Source: Anaerolineae bacterium (GTDB lineage: Bacteria; Chloroflexota; Anaerolineae; B4-G1; SLSP01). From it: a stretch of 42,756 nt of DNA. The notes beneath the pieces are model-generated. The model was not told where the DNA came from. It searched no databases and saw nothing but the letters and a program-made list of their open reading frames with translations. Position numbers and translations under genes: made by a program. The stretch lies in assembly GCA_025454475.1 (NCBI GenBank), contig JALOOJ010000008.1, positions 1 through 42,756 on the forward strand. Reading direction: 5' to 3'. The number at the start of each line of letters is the position of its first letter. The stretch's first letter is position 1. Positions 18,154 to 26,292 of the stretch are shown one piece after another.

Positions 18154-19035
18154 CTAATTGCAGACATGGTGCGATTGCGTGAAGAGCTGTCCGCATCCCG
18201 CGCGGATACCGCTCCCCCGACGTTGGCGCACCGTATGAGGGATTCCGTGAGCGTCGAGCACTGAGGCGAAATCCGCCATCGCCTGAGGCGCAGCCGGTCG
18301 GTACTGGGAGTCGGATGTCGGGTTGAGCTGGATGAGGTTGACGTGCGAAGGCAGGTCCTGCAGCCATCCGGTGAGGGCGTGCGCCTGTTCCTGCGTGTCA
18401 TTGATGCCCTTGATCATCACCCATTCATAGAACACCCGTCGCCTGGTACGATCCGTGTATTGGCGCACGGCATCGAAAAGCTGCGGGAGAGGGTAAGCAC
18501 GGTTGACCGGCATGAGACTGTTGCGCAGGTCATCGGTGGCGGCATGCAGGGAGATCGCCAGTTTGATCGGCCAACGAGGGTGCACGTCCGCCAGACACAG
18601 AATGCCTGGGACGATGCCTGCGGTGCTGAGCGTGATGCGCCCAGGCGCCAGTGCTAGCCCATGAGGATCGACCAGACGCTCAACGGCCTTAAGAGTCTGC
18701 TCCGTATTGAGCAGCGGCTCGCCCATGCCCATGAAGACAACGTTGGAGAGCCGACCGGCCTGATCACCCAGATACCCCTGGAAGTGACGCACCTGGCTGA
18801 CAATCTCACCCGCCGAGAGTTGGCGTACAAACCCCATACGGCCTGTGGCACAGAAGCCGCATCCGCACGCGCAGCCCACCTGCGTTGACGCACAGACTGT
18901 GAAGCGTTCACGGTACCTCAGCAGCACCGACTCGATCTGAGCACCGTCCGACATCTGCAGTAGGTGCTTCTGCGTGCTGCCGTCAGGACTGATCTCTTGG
19001 GCGATCAGCAAGGGCGTAACGATAGGATTATCCAC
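18154..19035 (-). CDS. RlmN-like radical SAM rRNA methyltransferase, N-terminally short
   Basis: A 293-residue member of the RlmN/Cfr family (C2 methylation of A2503 in 23S rRNA, and A37 of some tRNAs in RlmN). The radical SAM cluster Cys are 55, 59 and 62 in VGCACGCGFCATG. GMGEPLLN, ISLHAATDDLRN and the C-terminal methyl-accepting Cys281 in GIRAGCGQL are all present. The protein begins just before the DGSTQKHLLQMSDGAQIESV block, so the N-terminal helical domain of about 75-90 residues found in normal RlmN (350-385 aa) is missing. The frame has a stop 14 codons upstream of the GTG start, so this is not a start-choice artefact. It is divergent from the TPR gene. Confidence 0.88.
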   Translation of the reverse strand: MDNPIVTPLLIAQEISPDGSTQKHLLQMSDGAQIESVLLRYRERFTVCASTQVGCACGCGFCATGRMGFVRQLSAGEIVSQVRHFQGYLGDQAGRLSNVVFMGMGEPLLNTEQTLKAVERLVDPHGLALAPGRITLSTAGIVPGILCLADVHPRWPIKLAISLHAATDDLRNSLMPVNRAYPLPQLFDAVRQYTDRTRRRVFYEWVMIKGINDTQEQAHALTGWLQDLPSHVNLIQLNPTSDSQYRPAAPQAMADFASVLDAHGIPHTVRQRRGSGIRAGCGQLFTQSHHVCN

Positions 19036-19100
19036 GTGCTTGCCTGTGCACTCAGCGTCGGATGCGATTGTGAATCAACACCCTGTCTACCAACGATATT

Positions 19101-19129
19101 TTGACTTTTCGTCTAAAGCATAGCATAAT
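19101..19129 (+). promoter_or_regulatory. promoter of the TPR protein gene
   Basis: TTGACT at 19101-19106 and CATAAT at 19124-19129 have the ideal 17-base spacing. GAGGAGGA at 19161-19168 is the ribosome binding site of the GTG at 19173. This is one of the clearest promoters in the window. Confidence 0.7.
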
Positions 19130-19172
19130 GTAACTGGAAGACCAACGCTAGCAACGGCCAGAGGAGGATATC

Positions 19173-22100
19173 GTGACCGAGATCTCCTTGCAATCGTACG
19201 AGAATGAGATCGATCAGCTCATTGAGCAGGCTCGTTATGTCGAGGCGCTAGTCCACATCAGGCACCTCTTGAGTCAGTCGCCGCACTATGTTGGTGCGTA
19301 CTACCTCCTCGGAAAGACGCTGCTGGAAGCTGATCTTCCCGAGCTTGCCGTCGACATGTTCCGCCGCGCGCTCAGCGCTGATCCTGAACATCTCTTGTCG
19401 CGCATTGGCCTGGGTCTGGCTCACGAACGGCACAATGATCTCGACGGCGCCCTCTGGAATCTTGAGCGTGCGTTGGAGCTGGATCCCGGCAATGCCGAGA
19501 TTGCCGAAGAACTCCGCCGCACGTATGGCCGTCGCGATGGGGTCGAGATCGATTACGTTCCTCAGACACGAGCGGGCTTGGCGCGTCTCTATCTCCGTGG
19601 TCGCCTGTATGGGCGTGCGGCGGAGGAGTTGGGTGCGCTCCTCGCGGAGCAGCCCGGACGCCCTGACCTCATGACGGCGTTGGCTGAGGCCCACTGGCGC
19701 AATGGTCAACTGGTTCAAGCATCGGAGGTGTGCCAGCAGATTCTGGACAAAATGCCTTACAACTGCAAGGCCAACCTTCTGCTGGGATCGTTGTGGGCCG
19801 GCGGTGGACAAGAAGAGGGATGGATCTACCTGCGCCGGGCTCAGGAGGTCGACCCAGCGAACGATCGGGCAAGTGCGCTATTTGGCACAGAGTCCCTGTT
19901 GGAGCCGGTTGAGGTCACAGTCGATCGTCTGACCTTTGATCCCGACGCGATTGACGTCGATCAGGGGAGTGCCTGGTTCAAGCGGTTGAAGTCGGCCTCG
20001 ATCAGCACGGGTATATCTGAGGCGCCTCCCGAGATGACTGGCGCAGAGATGCGCCTTGTCGAGATCACCGCAGGTCTGGAGGCCCAGATCGAGATTCCTG
20101 ACTGGCTGCGCGAGTTGGGCTTGGGTGATAAGGAAGAGGACCGCGCGGGTGGCCTAGGTTGGATGGCCGATGTCGGCTTCGCCGAGGCAGAAACGCCGGC
20201 GGTCGAGGTGTCAAACGCGCCGGTGGAGGCCGAGCTGCCAGCGGAGGCGGAGGGTGTAGTGACTGAGTTGGAGATGGCTCCGGCTGCCGCGACTGAGGAC
20301 GCTGGGGCCGCACCCGAATGGCTTCAGGAGCTAACGGTGGAAGCCGCCGATCTGGATTTCGAGGAGGGCGAGGGGGCACCCGCTTGGTTGCTCGAACTGG
20401 CGGGGGAACAGCCGTCTGTGCCAGAGGTCAGCCCCACGCTTAGGCTGGAGGAGGGGACTATTGAGGAGGTCGACGCTGGAGCCGAGGTGGAGGTCGAGGC
20501 CGCGGACTGGCTCTCGGGTCTCACCCTGGACGAGGCGGCGCCCCGAACCGACGATACGCGCGAAACAACACTCATCGAAGGCCTTGAGGCGGCGGAAAGC
20601 GAAGAAGCTTTGCCCGACTGGCTAGCCGAGCTCAAGTTGTCGGAGGTTGAGACAGAGACGCCCGCGGTGGCACTCACTGAGGAGGAAATGCCTGACTGGT
20701 TGGCTGAGTTGGAACCGCCAGTGGCTGAGGAAGAAGTGCCCGAGATAGCGCTCAGTGAGGAGGAGGCGCCGGACTGGCTGGCTGCCCTAGAGTCGTCGGA
20801 GGCGCAGGAAGGGGCGTCCGAGGCGATTCTAGCTGCGGAGGAGGTGCCTGACTGGCTGGCTGAGTTGGAGCCATCGGAGGCTAAGGCGCCCGATGACGCG
20901 ATCGCTGCTGAGGAGATTCCCGAGTGGTTGGCGGCACTGAAGCCGGCGGAGGTCGAGGTCACCGAAATTGCGCCTCCTGCAGAGGAGACGCCCGACTGGT
21001 TGGCCGCGCTGGAGCTATCTGAGACGCAACCAGTTGAGACTGCACCGGCTGCCGAGGAGCTGCCCGATTGGCTGCATGAGCTTGAAGCTGAGGCGCCAGA
21101 GGCCCTACCTGAGCCGGGCGATATCGCGGCTGTCGCGTCGCCCGTCGAGGAGGAGGGCATTAGGTCTGGTGCTGCCGCGCTGACCTGGATCGAGGGTCTG
21201 GCCGGCGGATGGGACGACGAAACGCCAGCCGAAAAGGTAGCCGAAGCCCCAACCGTGGTTGAGGCGTTTGAGGCCCCCGCATCTGTGTTGGAGATGCCGG
21301 AGGTTGGCGAGGAAACACCCGTGGTGGGAGAAGAGACAGTCGCCATTGAGGAGCCCTCGCCGCTCGAGGTTCCTGAGTTGCCCGAGGGTGATCTCCTGTC
21401 CGGAGACGATGCGCTGGCTTGGCTTGAGAGCCTGGCAGCCGGCAAGGAAGAAGAGCTGCGGATCCAAGTCGAGCGGGAGTCTGAGCGACGGGTGGCGGAG
21501 ATCATGGGCCGAAAGGTTGAGGAGCCTGCGGCGATGGTTGAGTCCGTTGATGCAGGTCTCACTGTCATTGAGGCGCCGGAGCGTGGCCACGAGGCGGCTG
21601 AAGTGGTGATCGGCTTGGAGGAGGCCTCGACGGTTGAGCTCGAGGGGGCCCCGATCGAAGTGTCGGAGGCAGTTGGGCCTGAGGGCGCTCTTTCCGAGCT
21701 TCAGGGCCTTACCGCCGGAGAGGATCTGCTGTCCGGTGAGGACGCGCTGGCCTGGCTGGAGAGCCTCAGCGTTGGCAAGGAAGAGGAGTTGCGACTGCAG
21801 GTCGAGCAGGAGTCGGAGGAGCGCGTTGCCGAGATACTTGGGCGCAAGCGTATGGCGCCGATGGAAGCTGTGGGCGAAGCCGAAACGCAGGTTGAGCCCA
21901 CGATGCCGGTCAAAGACGTTACCGATCTCCCGGCTGGCGATGTGGAACTCCTGCCCGCCGCACCTGAGGCGCCGGAAAGCGTTCCGGAGGCTTGGGCTGA
22001 GACCGTCTCGACTGTGGACTCCGTGGAAGCCTTGCCCGAAACGGAGGCGCTATCGGGCGAGGATGCTTTGACGTGGTTGGAGGGCCTGACGCCCGAGGAA

Positions 22101-22793
22101 GAGGAAGAGCTGCGCGCTCAGGTTGCGCAGGAGGGTGCGGCTGTAACCTCCACGGCAGGAGTCGCCGCCGAGACCGTCTTTGGCTGGTCGGCATTTGGTG
22201 CGGAGCCTGAGGAGGTCGCATCCTCCGTCGAGACAGCACCTGAAGAGGCCGAGGTTGTCCCAGCGGCTCCCGAGCCAGTCGGCGTGCTTGCGCCTGAGGG
22301 GGAGAGGGTGCCTGAGCCCGCTGTTCTCGAGCCAGAGTCCCCGGCAGAGCCCGTGCCGACGATCGCTGTGCCTGAGGCAGTCGTGGCGCCTTCCGTACCT
22401 CACGAGCAAGCGCCTCAACAGGTCGACGAGGAACCGGAGCTGCAGGCGCCGCCCTCGAAACCTCGACAAGCAGCAGAGGTGTCTGCGCCTACAGGCACGG
22501 ATCTCGATGAGATGCGTGCTTACCTCAAACAGAAACGCTCAGACCATGCCGCTCGGCTTTCGTTCGCGCGTACGTTGTGGGAGATAGGAGAGATCGCCGA
22601 GTCTTTGGATCAGTACGGGCGGTTGATCAAGTCCGGGGCGAAGTCTGCCGATGTAACACAGGATTTGGAGCGCTATGCTGAGGAGAAACCGGACGGCCCG
22701 GGTGTCTTGCGGACGCTCGGTGATGCTTACATGAAGCATGGTGCGTTGGACAAGGCCCTGGAGACTTACAACCGCGCGATGCACCAACTGTAG
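19173..22793 (+). CDS. large acidic TPR protein with P-x-W-L-x-x-L motif arrays
   Basis: A 1206-residue cytoplasmic-looking protein with no signal peptide or membrane segment. Residues 1-240 are TPR repeats, for example YYLLGKTLLEADLPELAVDMFRRAL with the canonical W/L-G-Y-A-F-A-P spacing. The middle, about 300-980, is very rich in Glu, Ala, Pro and Val. It carries eleven short blocks of the form x-P-D/E/A-W-L-x-x-L, then four of the form A-L-x-W-L/I-E-x-L, some followed by GKEEELR-Q-E-E-RVAEI-GRK. The last 120 residues return to TPR (FARTLWEIGEIAESLDQYGRLI and LGDAYMKHGALDKALETYNRAM). Such proteins look like scaffolds whose W-L motifs are docking sites. Base composition follows the acidic codon bias. 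Function unknown. Confidence 0.88.
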   Translation: MTEISLQSYENEIDQLIEQARYVEALVHIRHLLSQSPHYVGAYYLLGKTLLEADLPELAVDMFRRALSADPEHLLSRIGLGLAHERHNDLDGALWNLERALELDPGNAEIAEELRRTYGRRDGVEIDYVPQTRAGLARLYLRGRLYGRAAEELGALLAEQPGRPDLMTALAEAHWRNGQLVQASEVCQQILDKMPYNCKANLLLGSLWAGGGQEEGWIYLRRAQEVDPANDRASALFGTESLLEPVEVTVDRLTFDPDAIDVDQGSAWFKRLKSASISTGISEAPPEMTGAEMRLVEITAGLEAQIEIPDWLRELGLGDKEEDRAGGLGWMADVGFAEAETPAVEVSNAPVEAELPAEAEGVVTELEMAPAAATEDAGAAPEWLQELTVEAADLDFEEGEGAPAWLLELAGEQPSVPEVSPTLRLEEGTIEEVDAGAEVEVEAADWLSGLTLDEAAPRTDDTRETTLIEGLEAAESEEALPDWLAELKLSEVETETPAVALTEEEMPDWLAELEPPVAEEEVPEIALSEEEAPDWLAALESSEAQEGASEAILAAEEVPDWLAELEPSEAKAPDDAIAAEEIPEWLAALKPAEVEVTEIAPPAEETPDWLAALELSETQPVETAPAAEELPDWLHELEAEAPEALPEPGDIAAVASPVEEEGIRSGAAALTWIEGLAGGWDDETPAEKVAEAPTVVEAFEAPASVLEMPEVGEETPVVGEETVAIEEPSPLEVPELPEGDLLSGDDALAWLESLAAGKEEELRIQVERESERRVAEIMGRKVEEPAAMVESVDAGLTVIEAPERGHEAAEVVIGLEEASTVELEGAPIEVSEAVGPEGALSELQGLTAGEDLLSGEDALAWLESLSVGKEEELRLQVEQESEERVAEILGRKRMAPMEAVGEAETQVEPTMPVKDVTDLPAGDVELLPAAPEAPESVPEAWAETVSTVDSVEALPETEALSGEDALTWLEGLTPEEEEELRAQVAQEGAAVTSTAGVAAETVFGWSAFGAEPEEVASSVETAPEEAEVVPAAPEPVGVLAPEGERVPEPAVLEPESPAEPVPTIAVPEAVVAPSVPHEQAPQQVDEEPELQAPPSKPRQAAEVSAPTGTDLDEMRAYLKQKRSDHAARLSFARTLWEIGEIAESLDQYGRLIKSGAKSADVTQDLERYAEEKPDGPGVLRTLGDAYMKHGALDKALETYNRAMHQL
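20094..22089 (+). repeat. coding repeat array of W-L motifs
   Basis: Fifteen degenerate copies of a short block encoding x-P-x-W-L-x-x-L or A-L-x-W-L-E-x-L occur here. Middle copies such as PDWLAELEPSE and PDWLAALESSE are spaced about 25-40 residues apart with Glu/Pro/Val linkers. The two copies near 21410 and 21740 are long near-duplicates (LLSG-DALAWLESL--GKEEELR), evidence of internal duplication. Confidence 0.75.
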
Positions 22794-22800
22794 GCGATGG

Positions 22801-22859
22801 GGAGATCCCGGATCTCCGGTGGCTGGTGTACAACCGGGTAGGCCTATGGCCTACCCGGT
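22801..22859. terminator. two hairpins between convergent TPR and ndk genes
   Basis: GGAGATC 22801-22807 pairs with GATCTCC 22811-22817. A perfect 12-bp stem pairs 22833-22844 with 22848-22859 around a 3-base loop, followed on the plus strand by a pyrimidine-rich tail. The position between convergent genes suits bidirectional termination, but T runs are weak on both strands. Confidence 0.6.
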
Positions 22860-22881
22860 CTTCTGTCCTTCTGCCGGCAGG

Positions 22882-23478
22882 CTAGAACATCAGCTCTTCG
22901 CCGGCGCGCTCGTAGTCGAAGATTTCGTCGGAGGTGAACCAGTACGCGATCTCCATAGCGGCCTCCTCGACATTGCCTGAGGCGTGGATCAAGTTCTTAG
23001 TTGATCGTTTCTCCAGGCTCGACAGCGTGTTCGAGTCGATGGCATAGTCCGCTCGGATGGTGCCGGGTTCGGCTCTTGCCGGAATGGTGAAGCCGATCAT
23101 CCGGCGCACGGCTGTGATGGCGTGAACGCCCTGAAGGACAATCGCGACCACGGGTCCGCTCGAAACATACTCGATCAGCCAGCGCCGCACCATGGTGCCG
23201 ATCTCCAGAGGATCCTCTGTGCCAAGGACCGCCAACACGTCCATCCCGAACTGCGCAAAGGAGTCAAGCGTCTTATGCCCCATGCCCGCGATCCAGGTGT
23301 CGTCTCCCGCGTAGTGCCCTGCGGCTTTCTCCTCAGTCGGGATCACCATCTTCAGCCCTACGATTTTGAGGCCCGCGCGCTCGAAGCGAGCGATGATCTC
23401 GCCCGATAGGCCTCGCGCTACCGCGTCCGGCTTGAGCAACACAAGGGTTCGTTCTCTCCTGATTGCGTCTGCATCCAT
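22882..23478 (-). CDS. nucleoside diphosphate kinase, enlarged form
   Basis: A 198-residue NDK, transferring a phosphate from ATP to NDPs. Diagnostic pieces are RTLVLLKPDAVARGLSGEII at the N-terminus, VRRMIGFTIPARAEPGTIRADYAID, and the phospho-His in KNLIHASGNVEEA, with EIAYWF close behind. Normal bacterial NDKs are 135-155 residues. This one has extra residues after the first helical region (AGDDTWIAGMGHKTLDSF onward) and about ten before the catalytic His. The ATG at 23478 is preferred over 23508 because AAGGAG lies 9 bases upstream. A 14-bp hairpin lies between fixX and this gene, so it may not simply share the fix transcript. Confidence 0.93.
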   Translation of the reverse strand: MDADAIRRERTLVLLKPDAVARGLSGEIIARFERAGLKIVGLKMVIPTEEKAAGHYAGDDTWIAGMGHKTLDSFAQFGMDVLAVLGTEDPLEIGTMVRRWLIEYVSSGPVVAIVLQGVHAITAVRRMIGFTIPARAEPGTIRADYAIDSNTLSSLEKRSTKNLIHASGNVEEAAMEIAYWFTSDEIFDYERAGEELMF

Positions 23479-23503
23479 GTCAGCGTCTCCTTTGATCTTA
23501 CAA

Positions 23504-23540
23504 GACAAGCTGAAGCCTGTTCGAGGGGCTTCAGCTTGTC
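23504..23540 (-). terminator. hairpin between fixX and ndk (weak terminator or attenuator)
   Basis: A perfect 14-bp stem, 23504-23517 with 23527-23540, encloses a 9-base loop. On the minus strand TTGTAAGAT follows, so there is no clean U tract. It sits 25 bases past the fixX stop and 26 before the ndk start, and probably lowers read-through or marks RNA processing. Confidence 0.55.
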
Positions 23541-23565
23541 CGGTTCGTGCGTCTCGCGTCTGTGG

Positions 23566-23916
23566 CTAGCCGAACTTGTAGGCGACGCCAAAGCCGCCGC
23601 GGGGAAGTTCCCAATGGATGTTCTTATAGGGACATCCAACCCGACAGCTGCCGCACTCGACACAGCTCTGGTAGGCTACCTGAATGCGGCCGTCATTACC
23701 CTGGGTGTAGACGCCCACCGGGCAGAAGTAGAGGCACGGCTTGTGCTCACAGCGATGGCATACCGCTTGATCGATGATGCTTAGGTGTGCAACGTCCTCA
23801 TCGATGAAGTACTTTAGGCTCATCAGGAGGTCGTCGACGTAGACGTTCGGCAGCGTCTTCTTGACCTCCTCTGCCAGTTCTTTCGCCTCAAACGCATCGC
23901 CTGTTTTCATTGCCAT
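23566..23916 (-). CDS. fixX: FixX-type ferredoxin-like protein
   Basis: A 116-residue iron-sulfur protein ending the fix cluster. Eight Cys lie in two groups: CHRCEHKPCLYFCP near residues 53-66, and CVECGSCRVGCP near 85-96. GG-G-YKFG at the C-terminus is the FixX hallmark. The N-terminal 45 residues, containing VDDLLMSLKYFIDEDVAHL, are typical of FixX rather than of simple ferredoxins. FixX passes electrons between the EtfAB-like FixAB and the flavoprotein FixC. It starts 4 bases after the fixC stop. Confidence 0.92.
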   Translation of the reverse strand: MAMKTGDAFEAKELAEEVKKTLPNVYVDDLLMSLKYFIDEDVAHLSIIDQAVCHRCEHKPCLYFCPVGVYTQGNDGRIQVAYQSCVECGSCRVGCPYKNIHWELPRGGFGVAYKFG

Positions 23917-23920
23917 ACGA

Positions 23921-25252
23921 TCACCATCCCATCACTGAGCGCGCCATCGCGACCATATCCCCGGCGGCCTTGGCCAGCCCACGTTGATTGGTCAAGGACC
24001 CGAGCATCCCCTTGAAGAGCTCCTTCTTGGGTTTCCCGTAGGCGGTGAAGAACTGGCCCAGGGCGCCGTTTACGAAGTTCGGGTAGACGTCCATGAACTG
24101 CGGGTGCGTCTCCAAGAACCTGGAGAAACCGCGGTACTGTCGCAGGTCCTTGAGGATGAAGCCTTCGCTAAGCCGATCCTCATAGCGCGACATCACCTTC
24201 GCGGTGAAGTCACCGCGGCTGTGTGCCTCGAGGGCGGTCTCCCCGGCGAGCTTGCCCGCAATGATGGCCATGTTGGTGCCCTCCCAGTGCAAGGCATTGA
24301 CCATCGCGGCAGCATCGCCAGCGACCATTGCGCCATCAGTACAGAGCTTCGGCATCGCGCGATAGCCACCCTCGGGGATCAGATGCCCGCCGTATTCCAG
24401 CAACTGTCCGCCCTTGATCAGTGGGGCGATAGCCGGATGGTCGAGATACCGCTGTAGGATATCGTAAGGCCTGAGGCGGTATTCAGCGAGCGTGTCCAGC
24501 ATCACGCCCAGGCCGATGGACACGCTGGCCTTGTTGGTGTAGACAAAGCCCATCCCAGGCAGGCCTAGCGACACATCGCCCAACACCGAGACGGCAAGCC
24601 CGTGCGCGTCATCCGCAAGCCCGAAGCGCGCGTTGATCGTCTCCATAGGGAGTGAAATGACTTTCTTGAAGGCCAGCGCCATCTGGGCAGGCTCAAGATC
24701 GCGGTTAATCAGCCCCAGCTTCTGGGTGAGGATGTTGTTGACGCCCTCGCAGATGATTACGACCGGCGCATAGACCTCACCTTGGGGCCGGTCGGTGATG
24801 ACGCCGATAACGGCTCCCGCCTGACCGTTGTCCTCGCGGATGAAGTCCACAACAGCGGTTTTGGGGATTAGGAAGGCGCCCGCGGCCTGGGCCTGTTCGG
24901 CCCACCACAGGTCGAAGTTGGCCCGGAGCGTGATGAACGCATCGGCCGGCTGCGCATTGAGCTCGCCGCCCTGCACGGTCATCCGCGTCAAGCCGTCCTT
25001 TCCCAGGAACCAGAAACCCGCCTCGGTGACGGGCCGCTCGAAGGGTGGACGCCGATCCATATAGTCGGGCACGAGATCGGCGATCGCGTGCGTGTAGATC
25101 GCTCCCCCGAAGTAGTTCTTGCCACCAGGCTTTTGCCCACGCTCGATCAGGGCAACCTTCAGCCCGCCCCGCGCCATAACCATCGCCGCCGCTGAGCCGG
25201 CAAGGCCGGCTCCCACAACAATGGCATCGAACGCGATACGCTCGTTGTTCAT
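23921..25252 (-). CDS. fixC: FixC-type flavoprotein:quinone oxidoreductase
   Basis: A 443-residue FAD protein of the FixC/ETF-QO family. AIVVGAGLAGSAAAMVMARGG at about 10-30 binds FAD, GGKNYFGGAIY is the family-typical loop, and GAMVAGDAAAMVNALHWEGTNMAI near 310 is the second FAD motif. FixC is shorter than mitochondrial ETF-QO because its iron-sulfur part is the separate FixX, as here. With FixABX it can take electrons from NADH and split them between quinone and ferredoxin or flavodoxin, by knowledge of characterised FixABCX. Its start overlaps the fixB stop by 4 bases (ATGA), as in tightly coupled operons. Confidence 0.94.
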   Translation of the reverse strand: MNNERIAFDAIVVGAGLAGSAAAMVMARGGLKVALIERGQKPGGKNYFGGAIYTHAIADLVPDYMDRRPPFERPVTEAGFWFLGKDGLTRMTVQGGELNAQPADAFITLRANFDLWWAEQAQAAGAFLIPKTAVVDFIREDNGQAGAVIGVITDRPQGEVYAPVVIICEGVNNILTQKLGLINRDLEPAQMALAFKKVISLPMETINARFGLADDAHGLAVSVLGDVSLGLPGMGFVYTNKASVSIGLGVMLDTLAEYRLRPYDILQRYLDHPAIAPLIKGGQLLEYGGHLIPEGGYRAMPKLCTDGAMVAGDAAAMVNALHWEGTNMAIIAGKLAGETALEAHSRGDFTAKVMSRYEDRLSEGFILKDLRQYRGFSRFLETHPQFMDVYPNFVNGALGQFFTAYGKPKKELFKGMLGSLTNQRGLAKAAGDMVAMARSVMGW

Positions 25253-26292
25253 GCCTGTGCCTCCTTGCGCGCCTTGATCTCCTTGATCATCGCTGGGATG
25301 ACCTCGTAGAGGTCCCCAATGATGCCCACGTCAGCCACCTCGAAGATGGGGGCGTTAGGATCGTTGTTGATAGCGATGATGAAGTCCGAGTTCTGCATCC
25401 CCACCTTGTGCTGTAGGGCGCCGGAGATCCCGGCTGCAACGTAAACCTTGGGTCTGACCGTTTTGCCGCTTTGCCCAACCTGGTGGGCGTAAGAAATCCA
25501 GCCGGCGTCGACGCAGGGTCGCGACGAGCCCACAACACCGCCCATCGCATCAGCCAGTTCCTTGATCAGCGCGAACCCATCGGGCCCGCCAAGGCCACGC
25601 CCTCCGGAGACGATCACGTCGCTGTACTCGATGTCCACAGTGTCTTCCTTGGCGTGGATGAACTCGAGGATGCAGGCCCGCGCACCTTCCTCGGTGACGT
25701 CGAGGGACTCTTCCACGATCTCGCCGCGCGCCTCGGGGTCGTAGGCCGGAGCGGGGAACACCCTTGGACGCACACTGGACATCTGGGGCCTATGGCGCCG
25801 GCAGACGATCGTGGCCATGATATTGCCGCCGAACGCCGGGCGGGTCGCCAGAAGCAGCTTCTGCGATGCCCCCTTAACGTCTCCCATCTCCAGCTTGGTG
25901 CAGTCAGCGGTGAGCCCTGTGCCTAGCGAGGTGGCTATTGCGCCCGCGAGATCCCGGCCGAGGGTGGTGGCTCCAATCAGGAAAACCTCCGGCTCGTACT
26001 TCGTCGCGATCGCCTCGATGCCCATATAGAACGGGCAGTTGCGGTAGTGTTCGAGCACGGGATCGTCCATCAAGTAAACACGATCGGCGCCGTAGCCGAT
26101 CGCCATTTCTGCGATGGCCCGCACCTGGTGTCCCAGCAACACGCCCTCGACGACAACCTCGTCGCCCGCGGCGGCTGCTTCTTCGGCGACCTGCGATGCC
26201 AGGACACGTGCAACGCCAAGGAGCTCCCACGAGACCGGGTGCACGTGGCCAAGTTCCTGCTCCAGGAAGACCCAGAAGCGCCGTGTCGTCAT
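25249..26292 (-). CDS. fixB: electron transfer flavoprotein alpha subunit (FixB)
   Basis: A 347-residue EtfA/FixB. The N-terminal domain resembles the FixA fold (MTTRRFWVFLEQELGHVHPV). The C-terminal FAD domain from about residue 215 has VIVSGGRGLGGPDGFALIKELADAMGGVVGSSR, AHQVGQSGKTVRPKVYVAAGISGALQHKVGM and IIAINNDPNAPIFEVADVGIIGD, in the normal order. The size is ordinary for the family. It overlaps fixC and fixA by four bases each. The FixB versus ordinary EtfA assignment rests on the adjacent fixC and fixX. Confidence 0.94.
   Translation of the reverse strand: MTTRRFWVFLEQELGHVHPVSWELLGVARVLASQVAEEAAAAGDEVVVEGVLLGHQVRAIAEMAIGYGADRVYLMDDPVLEHYRNCPFYMGIEAIATKYEPEVFLIGATTLGRDLAGAIATSLGTGLTADCTKLEMGDVKGASQKLLLATRPAFGGNIMATIVCRRHRPQMSSVRPRVFPAPAYDPEARGEIVEESLDVTEEGARACILEFIHAKEDTVDIEYSDVIVSGGRGLGGPDGFALIKELADAMGGVVGSSRPCVDAGWISYAHQVGQSGKTVRPKVYVAAGISGALQHKVGMQNSDFIIAINNDPNAPIFEVADVGIIGDLYEVIPAMIKEIKARKEAQA

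Noticed and set aside
18154-19035. The radical SAM protein as activase of the glycyl radical enzyme
   Set aside because: Its GMGEPLLN, C-terminal GCGQL and overall order are those of RlmN/Cfr, not of PFL-activating enzymes, and it is 20 kb away on a different transcript.
20324-21568. Ser-rich 414-codon minus-strand frame within the TPR gene
   Set aside because: The Ser/Ala composition is simply the antisense of Glu/Ala/Pro-rich coding; there is no start signal or domain.
20094-22089. Possible CRISPR or DNA tandem-repeat array
   Set aside because: Repetition is at protein level with degenerate codons, variable spacing and an uninterrupted reading frame; there are no identical direct repeats with unique spacers.
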